Shown here in pieces: positions 1 to 10,800 of a stretch of 64,000 nt of DNA (position 1 is the first letter of the stretch; every line of letters begins with the position of its first letter). Position numbers and translations under genes: made by a program. Below the pieces are notes generated by a model. It was given only the letters and a program-made list of their open reading frames with translations. It did no database searches and was not told the DNA's origin. This DNA comes from Adineta steineri (Eukaryota > Rotifera > Eurotatoria > Adinetida > Adinetidae), in assembly GCA_905250115.1 (NCBI GenBank), contig CAJNOI010000084.1, positions 338,582 to 402,581 on the forward strand, read 5' to 3'.

Positions 1-2
1 CA

Positions 3-2525
3 ACACTTTATTCACCAACGATAACAAAATATTCTTCTTCAAATCTGTCTGTATCAATGCTTAGTTTATCTACATCTTCTGAACTATCCGATTCTTTGTT
101 TAGATTAACTACGAATCAAGAGAATGTGAGATTAAGCGACGTATTTAAACCATTTCGCACTAGAACGTGTAATCGTGGTGTTTTAATTTATGTTGGAACT
201 CAGCTGACAATGTATTGTTTTTGTCCTCCAAGTTATTTTGGAGATCGATGCCAGTATCAGAGCCAACGGGTCAGTTTAACACTTCAGTTTTCTCGAATGT
301 ATACAACAGATTTTTATGATGTATTTGGTGTTATTGTTACTCTTATTGATCAAGATAACATCATTCATGATTATGAACAGTTGATATATACGACTACACA
401 TGAGTGCGAAAAAAAATTTTTTTCTTACCTCCTATATCAGTCTCGACCAAAAAACATGACAAAAAAGTATAATGTACAAGTCGATGCTTACGATAAAATC
501 AACATGGCCTATCATGCTAGTTGGATTTTACCAATTAAATTTCTTTTTCTTCCCGTATACAGAATATCTACCCATTTAATGATTCCTGCCCATCCAGTTT
601 CTGTCGCTAGTCATTGCTCTATCTTCTGTGGTCATGGTCAATGTTACACATATGTTAATACTCGAGATCGAAACTTTTGTCGTTGCGATGCGGGTTGGTC
701 TGGTGTTAACTGTACAATTTCACATAATTGTGATTGTTCATCACATTCGAAATGTCTTGGTAATAACAATAATCGATCAATCTGCCTCTGTTCACTTGAA
801 AAATATGGACCACGATGTCGACTTCAATCTATTTGTCAAAACGAAACTTGTAAAAACGACGGCCAATGCATTCCTGGCGATGGGCGCATCTCAAGGGATA
901 CTTTTATATGTCTATGTCCAAAGGGATTTTTTGGTGCAACTTGCGAAATACCACAATCGACAATACATATTTCATTCAATAATATAGAAATTCCTCGTTC
1001 TTTACTTGTTCATTTCATTACTATGCAAACTAAAGCTGATCCAATACGTACAACAATATCTACTAAAATTCCTTATGATCGAGATATCGCGATAGTTCAA
1101 ATGTCGATACCGTTTCATATTATCATTCTTGAAATTTCTAAAGAATATTTTCTTGTATATCTCAAAGCCAACTATACTCCTTCATCTCTCACTACAATCC
1201 AAATGAAATCGGAAAAACAATGTCCACATGTTCACCAATTATTCGATAATAAAACTATTGTAAAATATTCGTGGATACGTCGTATGAAATACTATCATTT
1301 ATTTTGTAAAGATCGACCTCAATTGGAATGTTTTCATGACAATGAACGATTTATGTGTTTATGCAATGAAGAACGACATGCGAATTGTTTTCCATATGAT
1401 TTCGATACAATATATACTTGCAGAGGACTTGGTGATTGTCAACATGGCGGTCAATGCTTTTCAGATCGCCCACACTGTCCATATACAACATTTTGTGTTT
1501 GTACAGACTGTTTTTATGGAAGTAAATGCCAATTTACTACAAAAGGCTTTGGCCTTTCACTCGATGCTATTCTTGGTTATCAAATTCAACCGCATCTAAC
1601 AATAAATCGTCAATCATTTATTGTAAAAATCAGCATTGTTATGACTATTATTATGTTTGTCGTTGGTCTTATCAATAGCACTTTTTCAATAATGACATTT
1701 AAAAGAAAAAAACCAGCTGAATCAGGATGTAGACGTTATCTTTTAGCTACATCAATCGCTTCGTTATGCACAACATGTTTGTTTTCGATTAAATTTTTAG
1801 TACTAATTCTTACGCAAACGTCTCTTGCCAAAAACATCATAATTCTACGTATTTCTTGTATTTCAATTGATTTTTTACTACGATTAGGTCCAATTATTGT
1901 AGACTGGCTTAATGCAAGTGTGGCTATTGATCGAGCGTGTACAGTGACAATGGGTATCAAGTTCGTCAGGAGAAAAAGTAGACAAGCAGCTCGCTGGGTC
2001 ATCATTGGTATTCTATTGATTTCTGCTCTTAGTATTTTACATGATCCAATACATCGACGACTTATCTATGATGAAGGAGAAGAACGAAGATGGTGTTTAG
2101 TTCAATATTCATCTTCACTTGACATATATAATTCAGCAATAAACATAATTCATTTTTTTATCCCATTTGTGATAAATCTTCTTACAGCTATTATTATCAT
2201 TGTTGTTGCTGCTACTCGAAAACATTCTACAGCTGTTCAACAACAACAAACATATCGACAACATTTAAAAGAGCAGTTCCATATGAACAAACATCTAATT
2301 ATCAGTTCGATCATTCTAATTATACTTAGTACACCTCGTTTGATTATTTCGTTTATACCTGGTTGTATGAAATCCATTCGAAATCCATCTCTCTATTTGG
2401 TTGGATATTTTATATCATTCATTCCGCCTTCTCTTACATTTGTCGTATTCGTTGTACCTTCAAAGTTATACAAGAAAGATTTCTATGATGCAACGAAAAG
2501 ACTTCGATCCGTTTTTAGACGATAA
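3..2525 (+). CDS. EGF-domain seven-transmembrane receptor, 5' partial
   Basis: The reading frame is open to the left window edge, so the ATG at 57 is probably internal and the N terminus lies outside. The visible part is one exon of about 840 codons. Counting from the ATG at 57 there is an EGF-like tail near residues 38-68, EGF-like modules near 184-222, 225-257 and 260-298, and a fourth near 455-492, each ending in a CxC...G..C pattern. Seven hydrophobic helices follow at about 525-800, with a short basic cytoplasmic tail ending FRR. The helices contain an A-x-D-R-A segment after helix 3 but no clean rhodopsin DRY. It is expected at the plasma membrane with the EGF modules outside. The ligand is unknown. 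EGF-7TM proteins of this type are commonly seen in bdelloid genomes (family knowledge). The stop is at 2523-2525. Confidence 0.85.
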   Translation, partial: TLYSPTITKYSSSNLSVSMLSLSTSSELSDSLFRLTTNQENVRLSDVFKPFRTRTCNRGVLIYVGTQLTMYCFCPPSYFGDRCQYQSQRVSLTLQFSRMYTTDFYDVFGVIVTLIDQDNIIHDYEQLIYTTTHECEKKFFSYLLYQSRPKNMTKKYNVQVDAYDKINMAYHASWILPIKFLFLPVYRISTHLMIPAHPVSVASHCSIFCGHGQCYTYVNTRDRNFCRCDAGWSGVNCTISHNCDCSSHSKCLGNNNNRSICLCSLEKYGPRCRLQSICQNETCKNDGQCIPGDGRISRDTFICLCPKGFFGATCEIPQSTIHISFNNIEIPRSLLVHFITMQTKADPIRTTISTKIPYDRDIAIVQMSIPFHIIILEISKEYFLVYLKANYTPSSLTTIQMKSEKQCPHVHQLFDNKTIVKYSWIRRMKYYHLFCKDRPQLECFHDNERFMCLCNEERHANCFPYDFDTIYTCRGLGDCQHGGQCFSDRPHCPYTTFCVCTDCFYGSKCQFTTKGFGLSLDAILGYQIQPHLTINRQSFIVKISIVMTIIMFVVGLINSTFSIMTFKRKKPAESGCRRYLLATSIASLCTTCLFSIKFLVLILTQTSLAKNIIILRISCISIDFLLRLGPIIVDWLNASVAIDRACTVTMGIKFVRRKSRQAARWVIIGILLISALSILHDPIHRRLIYDEGEERRWCLVQYSSSLDIYNSAINIIHFFIPFVINLLTAIIIIVVAATRKHSTAVQQQQTYRQHLKEQFHMNKHLIISSIILIILSTPRLIISFIPGCMKSIRNPSLYLVGYFISFIPPSLTFVVFVVPSKLYKKDFYDATKRLRSVFRR

Positions 2526-3366
2526 TTGAATGTTGTTTAATCTATTTTGCATCTATCTGCTTATCCTCATCCTTTAATGTTCTTATATGCTTTTTATTGA
2601 TATTCAGAAAAACGCTTTAATTTATAATCAAGGATTTTTTTTCGAAGTAGCAGTGTGCCGCATATAAAAATATTCAACGGGAAATACTATTATATCTTGA
2701 GGATATGGGTGTGAAAGTGTAGATGTGGGCGAGAGTGTGAGTATGGTTTTTATTATTCTTCACCCATACGTATCCACCCATCCTCAAGATGTGATAAGTG
2801 TAAAATAAATAGAATCATTTATACAGACAGAATTCGTTCTGGTTTCAAAAAAATACTAATTTAATTGTATGCCGCTAAGACTGAATGTTTCTTCCAAGGG
2901 ATATTACGTGATCTCTAGAAGTAAAATAAACTAATTTTTTACATCCGTAGTATGAGCATACTGAGGGTCCATGATCTCTATTCGTATGATCAACTTCTTT
3001 TCATAGTCATTAAAAAGTCCCTCGATCGTTAAGGGCTAAATAAATTCTATATACTCTACCATTTCAGTCATTATTTACTTAATTTCTAGATGTCGATAGT
3101 ATACAACACAATATCATATATTAAATATCTCTAATATTTCTCTATTAAACTTGAAATAAAAGTATGTTCATCTAAATTAATGTTTCATGAAAAATTTTCT
3201 TTAAATGTTTAACTTTTATTTATTATATAACTGAATTAATCTTTATTATTATACAATTCTTTGTTTCAATACAGTTAAATCTAACTGTCTTTGTTCACTA
3301 TAATCATTACTTTCATTTTTTTGAAAGTATATATCATATTGATTTATTTTAGATTGTTAAGAAACC
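2526..3366. other. Intergenic: receptor 3' flank and SMC1 upstream region
   Basis: There is no coding frame of note here. It holds a GT-rich/CA-rich hairpin (listed separately) and AT-rich sequence. SMC1 begins at the end with no clear TATA box visible. Confidence 0.6.
2693..2791. repeat. GT/CA-arm hairpin element, copy 1
   Basis: The left arm ATCTTGAGGAT followed by GGGTGTG is mirrored by a right arm containing CACCCA and ATCCTCAAGAT. The perfect outer stem is 11 bp. The GT-rich arm carries TGTGGG-like units. It is one of seven similar elements in the window. Confidence 0.6.
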
Positions 3367-6300
3367 ATGAGTTACTTTTTGAAATATGTCGAAATTGATA
3401 ATTTCAAATCGTATAAAGGGCATATTGTTATCGGTCCATTACGAAAATTTACAGCCATAATTGGACCCAATGGATCAGGTTTATTTTTACAAAAACCAAT
3501 TCGAAAATTTCTTATTTTTATCTTTTAGGTAAATCAAATCTTATGGATGCCATTAGTTTTGTTCTTGGTGAACCAACAAAAAGTTTACGTGTTAGAAAAT
3601 TATCCGTATGTTGAAATTATTTTATTATAATTAAGATATTCATTATTTAAAACTTACAAAGGAATTAATTCATGGTGCACCAATCAATAAACCAGTTAGT
3701 AATCGTGCATCAGTTTCATTAATATTTATTTCAATTAAAACTGATGATGAAGGTGAAAATAATGAAGATGAAAAACGTTTTCAACGTTTAATTATCGGTA
3801 ATACATCAGAATATCGTGTTAATGGTCATCAATTATCAGCAGCTGAATATACAGAAGAACTTGAAAATTTGGGTATTATACCAAAAGCAAAAAATTTCCT
3901 TATATTTCAAGGTCAAGTTGAATCAATTGCAATGAAAACACCAAAAGAATTTACNNNNNNNNNNGTTCAATCATGTTTACGTTATATGAAAGAACATCGT
4001 TATGAACCTGAAACATTTCTACCACTTGATTATATTAAAGTAACACCAGTTAATGAACAACTTCGGTATATTTTCTCTTCAAAAAAAAACAAAAGGAATT
4101 AATTTTTATTTTTAGAGAATTACAAGATCCAAAAAATGTTAAACTTATACTTGATGTTATTAAGTATGATAAACAATATTATAAAGCATTATTATATGCA
4201 TGTGGTAATGCACTTGTTTGTGATAATGACGATGATGCACGAAAACTTGCATATGAAAGTGGAAATCAAAAATTTAAAGTTGTTTCATTAAATGGAACAC
4301 TTTTTAGTAAATCAGGTGTTATTTCAGGTGGATCAAGGTATAGTAAAATGAAATGGATTCTTTTTTGAATTTATGAAAATAATTTTTATGTCTAGTGAAT
4401 TAAAAGCTCGTTCAAAACGTTGGGATGAAAAACATCTTGATGGATTACGAATGCGTAAAGATAAATTATTTGACGAATATAAAGAACAACAAAAGAAAAA
4501 ACGACGGGAAGCTGAATTAATCAATGCACGGTGAATAGAATATTTTTAATAATAAAAAAATTTAAATAAAATCGTTTTGGTTTTGTTTTAGTGCACAATT
4601 ACAACAACTTGAAAGTCGTTTACGTTATTCAAAAACTGATAAAGATACAGCTGAAAAAAAACAACGAATTTTATTAGAAAAAGATCTCATTGATTTTCAA
4701 GCAAAACTCAAAGATTTTGACGTATGTTTAATACATTTACTTATAATTTGTCAAGGAAGAAAGGACAAACACCTAGCACTTATTTGGCGCTTTTTAGTAT
4801 TGACGAGGGAACTTCCCGAGGTATCAAGAAGCTTTTGAGCTGAAATTTTGCCCACACTAAGACCTCAATCAGACAAGCTTGCCCATAAAGTTTCAGAAAT
4901 TTTAAGTAGATTATCTCCGAAATATGAATCCGTGAAAGTATTCATGTGAAACCTAATATTCATCAGAAAGCGTCTTTATGCTAACATACTTGTATCTCGG
5001 AGACAGTCTTTAAGAAACTTGGTGAGAAAGCTTGTCTGTTTAAGGTCTTAGTGTGGACAAAGTTCCAGGTCTAAAGTTGAAACTTTGATTTTACCGCTCA
5101 GATAAGGCCCTATACAACAAATATAATAAATAGCCGATATCTCAGGCAAACACCAACTTGGGCACATATCCTTTTAGACGTTTTCTAGTCTATGTATCCC
5201 CTACTTGTGGGCAAAATTTCAGCTCAACAGCGTCTTGATACCTCGGGAAGTTCTCTCGTGAGTATCAGCTCTTACCCTCTTGATTTGGATACTCCGAGAG
5301 TTCATGTTTTATATAATTCTTATTATCTCTATTAACTTAAGAAATTTAATATAATTCTAGCCAAAAATCAATGCATTACAAGCATCCATTGATGAACGAG
5401 AAAAACGTATATCAAAATTACGTATACAAAAAAATAAAATTGAAGATGCTGTTTTTGCTGATTTTTGTAAACAAATTCATGTAGCTAATATTCGGTAAAA
5501 ATAATTTTTTTGGTTTTGTATATATTATTTTAATTATTATTTTTTATAAAGTGTTTATGAAGATCGAGAATTACAAGCAGCTGAAAAACGAGCACAAGAA
5601 CGTTTAGAATTTGAAAATCAAATAACAAAAATTCAAACAATGCTTGAATTTGAACGATCTCGTAATACAGCTGGTCATGTTGAACAAATTCAAAATGAAG
5701 TTGCTGCTTTAGAAGATGCTTTACAAAAATGTCAAAAAAATGAAAAAAAATATCGCAAAGTATAAAGATAAATTCTATTAAGAAATGAGAAAATACAAAC
5801 ATTTTATTTAGATTATCGAAGAATTACAACATGAAATTAGTGAAATAAAAGATCGTTTATTAGATCATAAGAAAAAAATTGAATTTCAAGAACGTGAAAT
5901 ATCGGATTGTACAAAACGTGCTGCTCAATTAAATAAAGATTATAACGAACAAAGAAAACGATTACAACTTATTGAAAGTGATATTGATAAATTACGTATG
6001 GATCGACATAATTATTATCGTACAGCGAAGGTATAATTACTCATCAAATATATATAGAGAGAAAGAAACTGAAAAGTAGATATTCTCTTTCTCGTAGAGA
6101 AGAGTCCGGTAACCATAAATTGCTTGTATGTCCGCAGGGTCAAAAAAAACATCGAAAACTGATTTTTCACGATTTTCAATTATTTTTCCAGTAAATGTGA
6201 AGAGGATATATTGGTACGAGAAAGAGCTAAGCGAGTCCTAGGACGAGCGTTACTTGTGCACTTTTAAGATCAATACAGATACAATACATAAGATAAAACT

Positions 6301-7478
6301 TTTCATAATGTTACATATTATTTCAATGACGGAGATATTTTTACTATTAGAAAAATCATATGTAAAATTTGTTTCTTTTATAGTTAAATGAAATTTCTTT
6401 ACCATTTCGTGGTAATGCTGGTTCAATGGCAGCTATTTCACTTGCTGAAACATCTTCATCAGATGATACAAGTGTAGTTAATTCTCAAAGTAATTCTACA
6501 CAAACATTATTAATGACACAATCAACAACTACAACTGATTCATCAACCATGTCAAATGGTGATGGTACATCAACAAGTCACCATGAAACAAAACAAATTT
6601 ATGATATTGAAGATAGATTTGATTTAAATTTCAAACGTTTACGTGATGATTTAAAAAAAATCAATTATGAACAAATTGATAAAGAAGAAAAATTATTAAT
6701 TAAACAAATGTCTGATATTGAAATTCAATTACAAAAACATTTACCACAAACATCAGCTATTGATGCACGTACACGTGAAGTTAAATCAACATTTGAATTA
6801 ACAAATGCTGAATTTGAACGTGCACGTAATACAGCTAAACAGGCAAGACAAACTTTTGAAAAAGTTAAAAAAGAACGTTATGATCGTTTTAATTCACTTT
6901 ATGAACATGTTTCAACATGTATCGATGATATTTATAAAAAATTAACTAATTCACAAGCTGCTGTTGCTTGTTTAACTGCTGAAGATGCTGAAGAACCATA
7001 TCGAGCTGGTATAACATATAATTGTGTTGCACCTGGTAAACGTTTTCAAGCAATGGAAAATTTATCAGGTGGTGAAAAAACTGTTGCAGCTATTTGTCTT
7101 TTATTTGCATTACGAACGTTTGTTGATTTGATTAAAAAAAAAACTTCTATTTTATATATAATTTTTTCTTATTATAGCTATAAACCAGCTCCATTCTTTT
7201 TACTCGATGAAGTTGATGCTGCACTTGATAATACAAATATTGGTAAAGTAGCTGATTTTATTCGTGAACAATCTGCATCAGAATTTCAATGTATTGTTAT
7301 TTCACTTAAAGAACAATTTTATTCACGTGCTGATGCACTTGTTGGTATTTATCCTGAAGTAAGAAATCAACTATTCTTGTATTTTATTTATTAAATAAAT
7401 TTTCTTTCTATTTAGCCCGGCGATTGCATAACTAGTCATTGTCTTACATTAGATTTAAATCAATTCGATGAACGATAA
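3367..7478 (+). CDS. SMC1: Cohesin subunit SMC1 (structural maintenance of chromosomes 1), internally gapped
   Basis: This is the ATPase subunit of the cohesin ring, which pairs with SMC3 in the nucleus to hold sister chromatids and loop chromatin. Exon 1 (3367-3478) opens with FKSYKGH and a Walker A GPNGSGKSN split across intron 1; exon 2 is 3529-3606. The C-terminal head has the signature [10 protein letters not shown] and Walker [19 protein letters not shown], then [10 protein letters not shown]. Hinge-flank, coiled-coil and head exons follow in the SMC1 order, and the last exon is 7416-7478. A run of 10 N at 3955-3964 joins sequence matching human SMC1A near residue 165 directly to sequence matching near residue 560, so about 380-400 residues are absent. 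One intron (4722-5360) holds a foldback element. Start chosen because the first residues align with the SMC1 N terminus. Confidence 0.93.
3955..3964. other. 10-N assembly gap inside SMC1
   Basis: Ten N separate the exon encoding the end of the N-terminal head from the exon entering the hinge. Homology requires about 1.2 kb of coding sequence plus introns here, so the gap length is nominal. Confidence 0.95.
4804..5258. mobile_element. Foldback / MITE-like element in an SMC1 intron
   Basis: Outer arms 4804-4856 and 5206-5258 are inverted copies, matching at about 50 of 53 positions. A second, more diverged inverted pair is nested inside (about 4852-4920 against 4995-5056), sharing for example AGACAAGCTT. 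There is no coding frame. The surrounding intron is 639 bp, while most introns of this gene are about 50-60 bp. The structure fits a non-autonomous foldback transposon; the class is not determined. Confidence 0.75.
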
Positions 7479-7807
7479 AATATTAGACATACTCGTGGTT
7501 AAAATCTCTATTTTTTTTCTTTCTCGTTTTTTTTGTATACATACTATTGTCGCATATTGTATATATAAATTGACTTAAAATATTATTTGAAAATAAAAAG
7601 AATGATGTTATTAGACCAGCACGATTATTTTTCTTTTATTTGCACAAGGAAAAAAATCTTTTTTTTCTCTTTGCTATCTTATTAGCAGTAGTAACGATCT
7701 TATTTTGTTTTGTCACTAAGTTACGCCCCTTCGCTCGTTCTATTCATATGACAGTTTGACGATAGTAGAAAGATATTTTTCAGTTCTTTGTCGCTCTATA
7801 ATAAATT

Positions 7808-10800
7808 ATGGATGAGTTTATTCGACAATTAACACATGATAACACACAATTTGACGATCAATGGCCAGACATATTTACGAAACTACATAAATTACCAGAT
7901 GATATTCCAGATATTGATCAACCTACATTCAAGGTCAAATCTTTAAATGCTCTTGTTGATTATGTCTTAGAAGATAATGAAGCAACATCTGGGACAAAAT
8001 CCATTTTCATTGATAAAACTATACAAAATCTTCTCAAGGATCCTCTACCATCATTGGACGAATTAGTACAAATATTTTGTCGTGTATTAAATATACCTAA
8101 TACAAATAAATTATTACAAATTAAATTTCTTCAAGCATTTTATTATCAATATCGACTTGGTGAACGTTTATCAAAATCTCCATCTGTGGAATTAATTGAT
8201 TCGATTCTCGGTTGTTTACAGAAACATGAATTACTAAATAAAGAGTCTAATGATAAAGTTCAAGACGAATGGAAACAATTTCTAAGAAGAATGTTTTCAT
8301 CACTAGATATGGATACAAACAAAATAAATCATAAAGAAACAATGATTATAATGAGAAGTCAGTTTCAACATTTGTACAGGTAATTTCACAATCATAGATG
8401 TTGTTTTAAATTTTCATCACTGTTATTAATATGCAAATATTTTTAAGTATATTCTCATATCAGTTATTAAAGATAAATATTCTTTCTTCTTTTATTTGCC
8501 ATTCGTGTTATCGTTCTCATAGATAATATTATTATACGTCCGCTTTTCAACGTTCTTTGACATTTAATCATACGTCGTTCTCTCTGAATATTTACTATTA
8601 AAAATTTAATGTTTGAAAAATATGACATTTATTCACCTGTCTTAGTTTTTCTTATATAAGAATACGTGCATAGAACTGTTATAGGAAATTTTATAACGTC
8701 TTTCGGAATTCTTTTTTAAATTGACTAAAAAAAATGTCAGCATTGTTTCTATAGGATTTATGTATGACGTTCAAAGGATATTTTCCTCGGCGATCTAGTA
8801 ATAGAAATCCTTCTCGGTGGATAAGTCATTTCTTGATTTATCATATCATACTTTTCTTCACTTTCAAGATGGGCTGCTCATCATTCTCGACAATCAACTA
8901 TTTGGTCAGACGTTCTAAATACTCTTGAACGAGCATGTCCAACTTTATTCGATAGTTTTACTACTCCAGATGATGCAAAAGTTTATTTAAATACATGTGC
9001 TGAACCTTTTATATCAACTGATTATTGTAATTTAATAGCTAAATCTTATCAAAGTCAAGCTGATTTGTTTACAGCTAACTCATCGGACATATATATGATT
9101 GTTGAAAAACTTTTATCTCAAAATAAAATCAAAGAAGCTCAATACTTTGTACGTAATGTTATAGTTACTCATTTCAGTTTAATAAATAATCTTGAAGAAT
9201 TACTTCAAATGTTAATTCGTATATGTCCATTAGTTGATATTCAATCTCGAAATCATTTTTGTAAAGATATAATATCACCGATAGCATATGAAATGAATAG
9301 GAAGAAAGCAAATAAGAAATTAGCAACAAGTTACTTTGATTTAATTCTTGCAATTCTTGATTTAATCATTATTGAAGCTCTCCCTTGTGCTTACAGAATA
9401 CTGGAGATAAATGAATTTTATCCATGGAAACAATTAGATAAACAATTAACTCATCTTGTTCAATCATGTATTTCTTATGATAAGATTATCAGCAATTCAG
9501 GATTTTCTGATTTGGATATATTAGAAAAAATTATCAAATTAATTGGTGAACGAGCAAAAACTAATCCAACCATATTCCGTGCAACACATCAATCAGCATT
9601 ACAAGCTGTTTTAAAATGGTCATCAATTATCGATAATGATACTGGAAAACCATACGATAAATATATTTTTAACATGGGAACAAAAATGACTGAATTAGTT
9701 GATACAAAGCAAATAACTATTGATAACTGCTATCAATTTATAGCAATTCTTCAGAAACAAATCAATGATAATGATGATACATATGTACTGGATAAAACGT
9801 CTCAGTACTTTTTCACAGTAAGATCATTCCATAATCATAAAATCATATTTATATTCTTCTCTTTTTAGGCTATTTCTCAATTATTATCAGAGTCTATTCA
9901 ACATATTAAAACTATACCAACAGCATTACATCAACAATTAGCTGCCTTCTGTTCAGCAGCACTTGATTGTTCATTACATGATGAAAATGGTGGTATGACA
10001 TTTGAACATTTAGCAGCATTACATATTTGGTTTAAAATTGGACAATGTATTGATAATGAAGATAATGCACACGCATATGAAACATGTCTTGATCGATTAT
10101 ATAAATTAATCTATGATGAAGAAGAAGAAGAAAAAATGTACTCTTGGTGGTGTACATTCTGGAGTATGACTGCGCTGAAATATCCAAATGTTGCAGCTAA
10201 TCATATTTCACAATTTCTTCATGAAATTATTGATCATAAAAAAATGAATCTATTAGGATTACTTCCTGTAAGTATCTATTTGTAGTGTGAATTTTACTGA
10301 TTCACTACGACAAATAAACAATTCGTTTACATATTAGAAATCATTAAAATATACTTTTTATATATTCATAGACATTGTATGCTAAACGACCAGAACCATT
10401 TCATGATCGTCTTGATGATCTTGTACATGCTCTTTTCGATGATAATGGACAACACCTAGTATCAATTGCTTCTATTTTGATGGTTATTATTAAAACACAT
10501 CCAGAATTAATTACATCATCACAAGTTGATTATCTATTTACTTCAATTAAAAATCATACGGACATATTAAATGAAAGTAGTCATATTTTTCTAATGCTTG
10601 GTCATATAGCAAATGCACAACCACACTTATTAGATAAATATCGACAAGATCTTGTACATTTTGTTACAGAACAACAAAAACCACAAGCATTCAATTGTCT
10701 TCAACAATATTTAGTAGCATCAACAATTATTAATGGTGAAAAAACAGTCGATGAATATCTTACTCTGCTGATTAATTTAATAAAAAATACAAAAAATATT

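Noticed and set aside
1736-2005. 89-codon - strand frame in the receptor gene
   Set aside because: It is an antisense shadow of the membrane-helix region.
3869-4102. 77-codon frame reading through the 10-N gap as a short protein
   Set aside because: It is two SMC1 exons artificially joined by the gap and read on into an intron.
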